Shown: piece by piece, positions 25,697-32,897 of the stretch
Numbering within the stretch: position 1 is the first letter of the stretch
Layout of the letters: each line of letters starts with the position of its first letter
Assembly (NCBI GenBank): GCA_964420325.1
Contig: CAYQSU010000009.1
Location: forward strand, 7,599-71,598
Source: CAYQSU01 sp964420325
GTDB taxonomy: Bacteria; Pseudomonadota; Alphaproteobacteria; Rhodospirillales; Defluviicoccaceae
DNA length: 64,000 bases
Reading direction: 5' to 3'
Notes under the pieces: model-generated
What the model was told of the DNA's origin: nothing
The model's database searches: none
What the model saw: only the letters and a program-made list of their open reading frames with translations
Made by a program: the position numbers and the translations under genes

Positions 25697-25978
25697 CTAC
25701 TTGCGCAGGGACTTCTGGAACATCCGGTCGGACCGTTCGGAGGCCGCGCGGGCCTCGGCCGCAGCCTTCTCGGCCGCTGCCGCCGCCCGCTCCGCCGCCT
25801 GCGCCGCCCGCATCGATGCGTCGCGTGCGCCAACGACGTCCTTTTGCAGGGCCCCGACGTCGCTGCGCAGGCCGTTCACCTCGGTGCGAAGCTGGTCGAC
25901 CTCGCTCTGAGAGGCGCAACCAACCAATGCCAGCATGCCAACTCCCGCCATCAGCGGCAAAGATCGGCGCAGATTCAT
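25697..25978 (-). CDS. Alanine-rich coiled-coil lipoprotein
   Basis: A 93-residue lipoprotein. The signal peptide MNLRRSLPLMAGVGMLAL ends in the lipobox LVGC. The mature part is one long helix with heptad-like spacing, first leucine/valine-rich (VDQLRTEVNGLRSDVGAL) then alanine-rich (AAQAAERAAAAAEKAAAEAR), as in Lpp and OprI-type murein lipoproteins. It ends KSLRK, similar to the C-terminal lysine that Lpp attaches to peptidoglycan. ATG 25978 is chosen because AGGAG lies 8 bases upstream; the ATG at 25984 is too close to it. Probably an abundant outer-membrane spacer protein. Confidence 0.8.
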   Translation of the reverse strand: MNLRRSLPLMAGVGMLALVGCASQSEVDQLRTEVNGLRSDVGALQKDVVGARDASMRAAQAAERAAAAAEKAAAEARAASERSDRMFQKSLRK

Positions 25979-26097
25979 CGTCATCTCTCCTCGCGCGTCC
26001 AGATACCGAAAGCCGGCGATCGCCATCGGAGAGGCGCTTCCGGCGCCGTCGTCCGTTGACCACCGCTTGATGCCGCTGCTTCGTGCAGGGCGGCCGG

Positions 26098-26126
26098 ACC
26101 ATAGCCCGTAGGCCGGCACGACGCAA
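26098..26126 (-). promoter_or_regulatory. Candidate promoter for the lipoprotein gene
   Basis: On the minus strand TTGCGT (26126-26121), a 17-base spacer and TATGGT (26103-26098) form a plausible vegetative promoter in the 260-base gap upstream of the lipoprotein. It implies a leader of about 110 bases. Confidence 0.35.
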
Positions 26127-26238
26127 GCCGTGCCCGGCTCCGGAAATCCCGGATCGATCGGGGCGAGGTTGCGAGCGCCGAAGGGTGATGGGCGCGGAGC
26201 GACGGCGGCGGCCGCGTCGCGCCATGCATCCGAGGCGG

Positions 26239-26658
26239 TCATCGGGGTGCCGCCTCGCCGCTCCATGCCGCGCGTTCGCCTTCGATCTCGATGATCCGGC
26301 GTTTGAGGCTCTGCAGCGTTCCGACGAGTTGGCGGGACTTCCGTCGAAGCTCGCCATACTCGCCGGCCTCGGTGATGGCCTCGGCCCGGCGCCCGCTGTT
26401 GGCGAGGGCGAGGCAGTGGGCGGCACTTCGGTGGAAGGCTTGGTGCACCTCCTTCGCCACCTGGTACTCGGCCAGGTGGCCGTAGAGCGGCTCGCGCACG
26501 GCGAGCCACCGCCCCAGCTCACACAGCCTCGCGTCGGCAGCCAGGGGAAGGGTCAGTGGACCGTCGCCGTAGAGGGATTCGCGCAACAGAGCGATCCATT
26601 CGGCATGGGCGCGCAGCGGTGACCAGAGTTCCATCGCGCTCATCGCCCCGCGGCGCAT
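26239..26658 (-). CDS. Free-standing CZB (chemoreceptor zinc-binding) domain protein
   Basis: A 139-residue helical protein that looks like an isolated CZB domain. The expected zinc ligands appear in order: His in AHAEWIALL, Cys in RLCELGRWLA, and two His in KEVHQAFHRSA. The remainder is a helix (QSLKRRIIEIEGERAAW). CZB domains normally sit at the end of chemoreceptors or diguanylate cyclases and sense zinc or hypochlorite. Here no other domain is attached, so it may act in trans. Several ATG codons near the start make the exact N-terminus uncertain (26658 or slightly downstream). It follows the DUF1232 gene on the same strand. Confidence 0.7.
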   Translation of the reverse strand: MRRGAMSAMELWSPLRAHAEWIALLRESLYGDGPLTLPLAADARLCELGRWLAVREPLYGHLAEYQVAKEVHQAFHRSAAHCLALANSGRRAEAITEAGEYGELRRKSRQLVGTLQSLKRRIIEIEGERAAWSGEAAPR

Positions 26659-26745
26659 GGCCGAGAGCAGCGCACCGAGAACCCCGAGACCGGCCGGGAT
26701 GGCGAGAGCGCCGGCGGCGACACTGGAGACCTCTTGTCGGGAAGG

Positions 26746-27441
26746 TCAGTAGACCTTGTTCCCCCATTCGTCGACATAGACCTTCTCGACCGTGTAGGAG
26801 ATGCCGTTGCGGCGGTAGAAGTCCGCCATCTCGTCTTCAAAGAAGCGCCGGCGTTGCCGTGGCTGGTTGTCTTGGGTCGCGACCCTGGCCGCCGTCGCCT
26901 GCCGGCGAGCGGCCTGGTCCTCGAGCCGCAGCTGCAAGACACGCCGAGCGACGGCCTCATCGACGGACCGGTCCATGGTTTCGGCGAGGTCCCGGCCGAT
27001 GAAATGCACGATCATGCGATTGGCCGGGGCGAGGTCGGCATCGATCAGCGGCACGCCGGTCGCCTGGCGATAGGCCTCCGACATCACCTCGAACAGCTTG
27101 CTGGCGAGATAGGCGTCGTCGAGCAGCCCGAGCAGGCCAAGGTGGTCTGGGATCAGGTCGTTGGGGGCCAGGAAGTACTGTCCGGCGGCTTCGAGCAGCG
27201 GATCGATGCTGTCAAGCTCGTCCATCGCTTCGGCCCGGGCGATCGCCAGTTCGGCCAACATCGGCACGCGCTCGACGTAGCGGCGGCAGAGCTCGACCGC
27301 CTCCGCCAGGGCGTCGCCGGCCGCTGGCCGGCCATCGATGAGCAGGGTCGATTGCAGATGCCGGGCGAGCGTGCCCGTTTGCCGCTCGTGATGAAGGGCT
27401 TCTCGGATTTTCTGGCGAATGCTGGCGAGAACGTCGGCCAT
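26746..27441 (-). CDS. DUF1232-like (YkvA-type) protein
   Basis: A 231-residue protein. The central segment YFLAPNDLIPDHLGLLGLLD fits the DUF1232/YkvA consensus of an amphipathic membrane-associated hairpin. The N-terminal half is helical. The C-terminal part is basic and ends SYTVEKVYVDEWGNKVY. The function is unknown. ATG 27441 follows AAGGGG at good spacing. It is probably co-transcribed with the CZB gene about 90 bases downstream. Confidence 0.65.
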   Translation of the reverse strand: MADVLASIRQKIREALHHERQTGTLARHLQSTLLIDGRPAAGDALAEAVELCRRYVERVPMLAELAIARAEAMDELDSIDPLLEAAGQYFLAPNDLIPDHLGLLGLLDDAYLASKLFEVMSEAYRQATGVPLIDADLAPANRMIVHFIGRDLAETMDRSVDEAVARRVLQLRLEDQAARRQATAARVATQDNQPRQRRRFFEDEMADFYRRNGISYTVEKVYVDEWGNKVY

Positions 27442-27621
27442 GCGTGTCCCCTTTCGCTGCTGACCGGCGTCGCCGACGCGCGGCCTCACGGAGGCGAGAA
27501 TGGCACGATCGCTGTCGCGACGATAGCCGGCTCGAAGCGCCGGCGTTGAGAGGTTGCCGATAAGTCGGATGCTGCGGCGCCGCTGCCGGCTTCGCGGCGT
27601 GATCTGCGCGGGTGCCGCAAG

Positions 27622-28937
27622 CTACGGGGCCGCGCAGCCACGCGGGGCCTGCACCAGTCCCCATCCGTAGAGATCGTCGCGGCCGGACTGTCCGAGGTCG
27701 ACGGCGCGCTCCTTGAGGAGAGTCACGATCCGACTCCACGGGGTCTGCGGCGCGCCGCCGCGCAACACCGCTGCAGCCGCCGTCACGAACGGAGCCGCGA
27801 ACGACGTTCCGGTGAAGTAGTCGCCGGATCCGCCGGCGGTCGCCGTCCAGATGCGGACGCCCGGCGCGGACAGATCATATAGGGGCCGCGGTTGGCGCGG
27901 CGGAACAACTTCAGCTCGGAATCGACGGCGGTCACGGCGATGACGTTCGCATGGGCGGCCGAGTACGCGGGCGCGGCGCGCGGCCCGTCGTTGCCGGCAG
28001 CGGCGACCAGCAGCACGCCCTTCCGGCCGAGCCGGTCGATCGCCATCCCGAGGGCGAGATTGTCCGCGCCGGCGATGCTGAAGTTGATGATCGTAACGGT
28101 CTGTGCCGCGAGCCAGTCGAGGCCCTCGACGATGCTCGCGGCGTTGGCGGCATCCTGACCGCCGTCCTCCCTGTAGAAGACGTCTGCCGCGAACGCCCGT
28201 GCGCCGGGAATGAGCTCGGCGAACTCGGTTCCAGGCTTGCCGAACAGCAGGGCCGCGACGGCCGTCCCGTGCGCCGAGCCCGATTGCGCTCGACCTTTGG
28301 GTGTGAAGGATCGCGTCGCGATGGGTCGGCCGCGCAGGGCGGGATGACCCAGGTCGACGGCCGCATCGACCAAGCCGACGCGCAACCGTGTCGGGCATGC
28401 GCTCGGCGTCGGATGCCACCGGACCATCGTCGGGCCGTAGCAGCGCGCGTCGGGGCACGTTCGCCGGGCGCTTCGGTAGATGTGGTTCAGGTCGTATTGG
28501 CCCGTGGTCGTCTCGCGCCGCAGGAGTTGCCGGCCCGATATCGCGTCCAGGTTCGATGGTACCCGAAAGCGCACGACGTCGACCCCGATCGACGGCAACC
28601 GCTGCCGGGAGAGCACCGTGAAGCCCAGAGCCGTAGCCCGCGCGACGGCCGCCGCGTCGGCATTGACGGCGAGCACCTCATCGGGCTCGAACGACTCGGC
28701 ACCGCCGCCAGCGCCCTCGCCGGAGTCGAGGCCGAGGACTCGACCGAGCGTGCCGAGCAGTTCGCTGACCGCGTCATCGAAGGACGTCCCCCGGCTTCCG
28801 TCATCGTCATCGTCATCGTCGTCGTCGGCCAGTGCCAGGCCGACGATTGACAGCTCGCCCGGCAGCTTTGTAGGCAGTGCCAAGCCAACGTCGACGATCA
28901 TCACGATCGCAAGGATGGGGATGGCAGCGTGTTTCAT
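27622..28937 (-). pseudogene. Secreted S8 (subtilisin-like) serine protease, broken by a -1 frameshift
   Basis: The reading starts at ATG 28937 with a signal peptide (MKHAAIPILAIVMIVDVGLA), then a run of nine aspartates (LADDDDDDDDDGS), a propeptide-like region and the protease domain. Catalytic Asp is in VGLVDAAVDLGHP, His in GSAHGTAVAALL and the oxyanion Asn in AAAGNDG. Near 27875-27881 the frame is lost after ANRGPY. The continuation LSAPGVRIWTATAGG, with catalytic Ser in GTSFAAP, lies in another frame ending at 27622. Inserting one base there restores PY-x-DLSAPG. It could be a true pseudogene or an assembly error. It diverges from the ECF sigma operon and carries a perfect GGAAC-N16-CGTT motif upstream. 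Confidence 0.85.
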
Positions 28938-29020
28938 CCTTCGGGTTCCCCGACGTGGTTGCCGGACCGCACGGGTTCCGTCACCATCGTTCTGCGACGG
29001 ATCGCCGAGCCTGTGACAAC

Positions 29021-29045
29021 AACGGCATCCTTGCAACTTTGTTCC
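29021..29045 (-). promoter_or_regulatory. ECF-type promoter for the S8 protease
   Basis: On the minus strand GGAAC (29045-29041), a 16-base spacer and CGTT (29024-29021) match the GGAAC-N16/17-CGTT motif used by many alphaproteobacterial ECF sigma factors. The -10 element lies about 84 bases before the protease start. The divergently encoded sigma factor is the natural candidate to use it. Confidence 0.55.
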
Positions 29046-29139
29046 ACGGCGCACGCCAACCCTTCGACCTCGTCCCGGCCGCGGAGCGTTCGCCGCACCG
29101 GGCAGTCGGGCCTTTTCGGCGATATTATGGCGCCGGCAG

Positions 29140-29165
29140 GGAATGAAACGATGCGACGAACCGTT
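29140..29165 (+). promoter_or_regulatory. ECF-type autoregulatory promoter for the sigma operon
   Basis: GGAAT at 29140-29144, a 17-base spacer and CGTT at 29162-29165 differ by one base from the GGAAC-N17-CGTT consensus. The motif ends 30 bases before the sigma factor ATG, the usual position for ECF autoregulation. Confidence 0.5.
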
Positions 29166-29194
29166 CTTGGTCTAGCCCGTTCAAGTTTGCCGCG

Positions 29195-29719
29195 ATGTCG
29201 ACAGACGTGAAAAGGCAGCTGGTCGCCCTGTTGCCGAGGCTTCGCAGGTTCGCTTACGGACTGACGGGGTCCGTCGATGAAGGAGACGATCTGGTGCAGG
29301 CCGCTTGCGTTCGCGCACTTTCGAAACTCGATCAGTGGCAACCCGGCACGCGGCTCGACAGCTGGATGTTCAGGATCATCCAGAACCTGCGCATCGACGG
29401 GTTCAGGGCGAAGCACGCGCGGGGCAGAGAAGAGAGCGTCGACGCTCTCGCCATGATCGAAGGCGAAGACGGCCGCGCCACCGTGGAGGCGGCGTTGATG
29501 CTGGATCGGGTGCGCAGGATCGTCGCCGATCTGCCCGAAGACCAGCGGACGGCGCTGATGCTCGTCGCGGTGGACGGGCTGAGCTACCGGGAGGCGGCCG
29601 AGGTGCTGGGTGTGCCGATCGGCACGGTCACCAGCCGCCTGGCCCGTGCGCGACTGCGGATCGGCGAGCGGCTGGAGAAGCCTGGGGTTCGATCCGTCGT
29701 GGGCGAGCAAAAGCGATGA
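29195..29719 (+). CDS. ECF (RpoE-type) RNA polymerase sigma factor
   Basis: A 174-residue group 4 sigma factor with only regions 2 and 4. Region 2 includes RFAYGLTGSVDEGDDLVQ and the -10-binding ALSKLDQWQPGTRLDSWMF. Region 4 is the helix-turn-helix YREAAEVLGVPIGTVTSRLA, which reads the -35 element. There is no fused regulatory extension. It starts a three-gene unit with the anti-sigma factor 10 bases downstream. GGAAC-like promoter motifs lie in front of it and of the divergent protease. Confidence 0.93.
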   Translation: MSTDVKRQLVALLPRLRRFAYGLTGSVDEGDDLVQAACVRALSKLDQWQPGTRLDSWMFRIIQNLRIDGFRAKHARGREESVDALAMIEGEDGRATVEAALMLDRVRRIVADLPEDQRTALMLVAVDGLSYREAAEVLGVPIGTVTSRLARARLRIGERLEKPGVRSVVGEQKR

Positions 29720-29729
29720 GGTCCGAGCC

Positions 29730-30521
29730 GTGAAGCCGCTATCCGACGCCACCCTGATGGCCTACCATGACGGCGCGCTGTCGCCCGCGGAGGCCCGCGC
29801 GGTCGAGGCGGCGCTGGCCGAAGATCCGACGGCCAGGGAGCGCCTGCACGTCCTCGCGGAGATCGACGCCCTGGTCGGCCGGGCGTTCGCGACGCCGCTG
29901 CATCAGCCCGTCCCCGAATCGCTGCTGGGCGCCATCGATGACGGTCCCGCGCCGAACACGGCCGCGCCGGCTGGTCGAGCCCGGCGGCGGGCGATGGCGT
30001 CCCGGGTGGCTCGCAACGGGGCGCTGCCGCTCGCCGCCTCGCTGATGCTTCTGGTCGGCCTTGCCGGCGGCTACGGTCTGTCCCGGTTGGTTCCGGCAAG
30101 AGATGCCGCCGACGGCTTCGTGTCGACCGCCGGCCTCGACCGGCATGTCGAGAACGCCCTGGAGTCGGCCGCCAGCGGACGGGTCCTGCGGTGGCAGTCC
30201 AGCGACCGCCAAGCTGAGGGCCATGTCAGGCTGGTGCTGACCTTCGTCGACGGCGCCGGCCGCTTCTGTCGGGAGTACGAGCTCCTGGACAAGGGCCCGC
30301 AGGGAGAACAGGCGACGGTCGGCGTCGCCTGCCGCGGCGAAAGCGGGGGGTGGCGCAACGAGGTGGTGGTCGCTGCCCATGCGCAGCCGACCGGAGCGTT
30401 CCTGCCGGCATCGGGCTCCTCAGGCGCGGCCCTGGAGGCGGCGATCGCCACCCTGATGGTCGACGAGCCGTTGTCAGCCGAACGCGAGCAGCGCCTGATC
30501 GACCGGCGATGGCGCCCCTGA
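29730..30521 (+). CDS. Membrane-bound anti-sigma factor
   Basis: A 263-residue protein. The cytoplasmic N-terminus (PLSDATLMAYHDGALSPAEA) is the anti-sigma domain. One membrane helix follows at about residues 95-120 (LPLAASLMLLVGLAGGYGL), and the rest is a periplasmic sensor-like domain. No HxxxCxxC zinc motif is seen, so release probably depends on proteolysis or conformational change. GTG 29730 follows GAGG; the ATG at 29716 is out of frame. The end overlaps the next gene by 13 bases. Confidence 0.85.
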   Translation: MKPLSDATLMAYHDGALSPAEARAVEAALAEDPTARERLHVLAEIDALVGRAFATPLHQPVPESLLGAIDDGPAPNTAAPAGRARRRAMASRVARNGALPLAASLMLLVGLAGGYGLSRLVPARDAADGFVSTAGLDRHVENALESAASGRVLRWQSSDRQAEGHVRLVLTFVDGAGRFCREYELLDKGPQGEQATVGVACRGESGGWRNEVVVAAHAQPTGAFLPASGSSGAALEAAIATLMVDEPLSAEREQRLIDRRWRP

Positions 30522-31672
30522 CGGGGAGACCGCTGCGGCCGCAGCGCCTCACTCTCGCCGTCGTCGCCGCGGTCGTCGCCGGCGGCACGACGGTCGGCCC
30601 GGCACTCGGCTGCAAGGCGTTGCAGCCCGCCGCCGAACGCGCGGCCGCCCATCTTCGCGCCGTTCAGGAGCCGTCAGGGCTGTTCCGGTACGGTTTCGAC
30701 TTCGCGGCGCGAGCGCCGATTGCGGGCGACAACATCGTCCGCCAGGCGGGGGCTGCTTACGCGTTGGCGGAATACTACGCGCACGGCAAGGACCATGCCC
30801 TCCGCGACGGGCTGATCGCCGCCCTGAACGCCTTCGCCGCCCGCTCGATCGCCTTTGCCGATGGCGGCCTCGTCTCGGCCGACGGCACGCCGAGCGGCGC
30901 CCGCACCGGCGCGACCGCGCTCGCACTGCTCGCCGAGCTGCACTTCTACCGCACCTCCGGCGACGGGCGGTATCGGTCGCTCCGCGGCGTCTGGGAGCGG
31001 GGCCTCCGTACCCTGTGGCGGCCGCGCGAGGGCTTCCGCCTGACGCCGAAAACCCGGCGAACGTCCGACTACTTCAACGGCCAGATCTGGCTGGCTCTGG
31101 CCTATCTGGAAGCGACCACGGAAGATCCGGGCCTTGCCGAGTGGCTCGCCGAGGTCGACCGAGACTTGATGGAAATTTACAACCGGGCGCCGGCAATCGG
31201 GTTCTATCATTGGGGAGTGATGGCGGCCGCCGAGCGGTACGCGCGAAGTGGAGTCCATCGATTGAGGGATTTCGTTTTGCGCCAAACCGGCGCCTATCTG
31301 CGGGAGCTGCGGCCGCAGATGCATCCGACGGCCAACACGTGCTACGCGCTGGAGGGTCTGGTCACTGCACGCGGGCTCGCCGCGAGCGGGCCGAAGGATG
31401 CCTTGTTGCCGGTGCTCGATCGGCGGATCGAAGTCGAGCTCGCCAAGAACCTCGGCCTGCAGATCGCTTCCGGCTCGTCCCGGCTCCCCGACGGCGGATC
31501 GACCCCGCTGACCGCGGAAGACATCGATCGCCATCGCGGGGCGTTTCTCGCCGGCCGCGACCGCCCGTTCACCCGTATCGACCATACCCAGCACTGCCTC
31601 TCCGCCCTGGTCAGGGCCGAGCGGTTCGACGTGTGCCCGGGAGCCCTCTCGGCGGCCGGGTTGGCCGACTAG
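30509..31672 (+). CDS. Secreted alpha/alpha-toroid-like protein of unknown function
   Basis: A 387-residue exported protein. An N-terminal basic-plus-hydrophobic signal (LTLAVVAAVVAGGTTVGPAL) is followed by GCKAL, a possible weak lipobox. The mature part repeats paired helices (AYALAEYYAHGKD, ALALLAELHFYRTSGD, IWLALAYLEATTEDPG, CYALEGLVTARGLAA), as in six-hairpin glycosidases and epimerases. No catalytic signature was recognised. It begins inside the anti-sigma gene, so it belongs to the ECF operon and is probably a product or modulator of that envelope response. Confidence 0.6.
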   Translation: MAPLTGRPLRPQRLTLAVVAAVVAGGTTVGPALGCKALQPAAERAAAHLRAVQEPSGLFRYGFDFAARAPIAGDNIVRQAGAAYALAEYYAHGKDHALRDGLIAALNAFAARSIAFADGGLVSADGTPSGARTGATALALLAELHFYRTSGDGRYRSLRGVWERGLRTLWRPREGFRLTPKTRRTSDYFNGQIWLALAYLEATTEDPGLAEWLAEVDRDLMEIYNRAPAIGFYHWGVMAAAERYARSGVHRLRDFVLRQTGAYLRELRPQMHPTANTCYALEGLVTARGLAASGPKDALLPVLDRRIEVELAKNLGLQIASGSSRLPDGGSTPLTAEDIDRHRGAFLAGRDRPFTRIDHTQHCLSALVRAERFDVCPGALSAAGLAD

Positions 31673-31731
31673 GCCCCATGTCCATGCATTTGGGGGCGGC
31701 GATCGCCTCCGGCGCCCGTTCGGCGACCCGT

Positions 31732-32001
31732 TCAGATCCGGCAATGGCGGTTGAGTACGGTAATGACCTCGTCAAAGATCTGCCGCTGCCGCTCGCCCAA
31801 ACCGCCGCCGATCTCGACGCGGAGCAGGCGGAGCTTGACCGCGGCGTCCTCGACGGTCAGCGCCGGCAGCGACGAGATCCGGCCCTCGACCTCGAGGATG
31901 CGATCGCAGATCGGTCCCGCCTCGCGCTGTCGGTGTTGATGGGCGAGCCGTTGCAGCTGGTAGTGGAGATCGACAAGCTCGCTGTAGAGATCCGCCAGCA
32001 T
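31732..32001 (-). CDS. Small helical hypothetical protein
   Basis: An 89-residue, wholly helical cytoplasmic protein (MLADLYSELVDLHYQLQRL..., ending TVLNRHCRI). A strong GGAGGAA element lies just before ATG 32001, which supports translation. No family was recognised. Charged heptads suggest a coiled-coil dimer. Confidence 0.55.
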   Translation of the reverse strand: MLADLYSELVDLHYQLQRLAHQHRQREAGPICDRILEVEGRISSLPALTVEDAAVKLRLLRVEIGGGLGERQRQIFDEVITVLNRHCRI

Positions 32002-32219
32002 GGCCGTTCCTCCCGTGTGCCGCTCGTCTACGCAACCGGACACCGATCGGTCACCGCCGTCGGGTCGCGTCTTGGTGAGGGTTGTTTCTGCCTGTCGCGC
32101 GAGATCCGGAACGGCGAAATCAATCATGTCCCGGCGCGCCGAGATTGTACATTCGGAAAGCTACGTAAGGATTGTGGCGGTTTTGGCGAAGCCGGAGGGA
32201 AGGCCGCCGGCGCCGGAGG

Positions 32220-32783
32220 TCAGGGTCCCTGCCAGTGCTGGCCGAGATCGTGGTCGATGCCGGCGTGGTCGAGCGCGCGGGCGACGGTGTGCCGGACCAG
32301 GTCCTCGATGGAGCGTGGCCTGGTGTAGAAGGCCGGCACCGGCGGCATGATCACGGCCCCCATCTCGCACGCCCGGGCCATCAGCCTGAGATGTCCGAGA
32401 TGCAAAGGTGCTTCGCGGACCATCAGCACCAGCGGCCTTCGCTCCTTCAGCGTCACGTCCGCAGCGCGGATCAGGAGATTGCTGGTGAAGCTGTTGGCGA
32501 TGCCGGACAGCGTCTTCACCGAGCACGGCGCGACGATCATGCCACGGGTGCGGAACGAGCCGGAGGAGACGGCCGCCGCCAGGTCCTTGATGCTGTGGGT
32601 CGTGTGCGCGAGCGCCCGGACATCGGCGAGTGAGAGGTCCGTCTCGATCGCCAGTGTCTGCACCCCCATCTCGCTGACGATCAGGTGCACCGGCTGGCCG
32701 AGGCGCTTCAGCGTGCGCAGGATCTCGACGCCGTAGATCACCCCGGTTGCGCCCGTGATCCCGAGCACCAACGGTAAGTCCAT
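32220..32783 (-). CDS. ubiX: Flavin prenyltransferase UbiX
   Basis: A 187-residue enzyme that attaches a dimethylallyl group to FMN to make prenylated FMN, the cofactor of UbiD decarboxylases in ubiquinone synthesis. Motifs are GITGATGVIYG at the N-terminus, FRTRGMIVAPCSVKTLSGIA in the middle and LVLMVREAPLHLGHL toward the end. ATG 32783 is preferred; an in-frame GTG at 32792 lies inside a hairpin. No ubiD is adjacent. Confidence 0.94.
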   Translation of the reverse strand: MDLPLVLGITGATGVIYGVEILRTLKRLGQPVHLIVSEMGVQTLAIETDLSLADVRALAHTTHSIKDLAAAVSSGSFRTRGMIVAPCSVKTLSGIANSFTSNLLIRAADVTLKERRPLVLMVREAPLHLGHLRLMARACEMGAVIMPPVPAFYTRPRSIEDLVRHTVARALDHAGIDHDLGQHWQGP

Positions 32784-32788
32784 GGAAA

Positions 32789-32811
32789 TCACCCGTTTTT
32801 TGCGCGGGTGA
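32789..32811 (-). promoter_or_regulatory. Hairpin at the ubiX translation start
   Basis: TCACCCG at 32789-32795 pairs with CGGGTGA at 32805-32811 around a nine-base loop. On the ubiX messenger the 3' arm ends 5 bases before the ATG, covering the place where a ribosome-binding site should be. It might limit translation. No T tract follows, so it is not a terminator. Confidence 0.3.
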
Positions 32812-32897
32812 CATGATGGCCGGTCGCGACCGCGAAGGCAAGCCGCAGGCCCGCCCTCCGGTTCATCCTACACAGCAAGCGTCGAACGCCCTATGTG

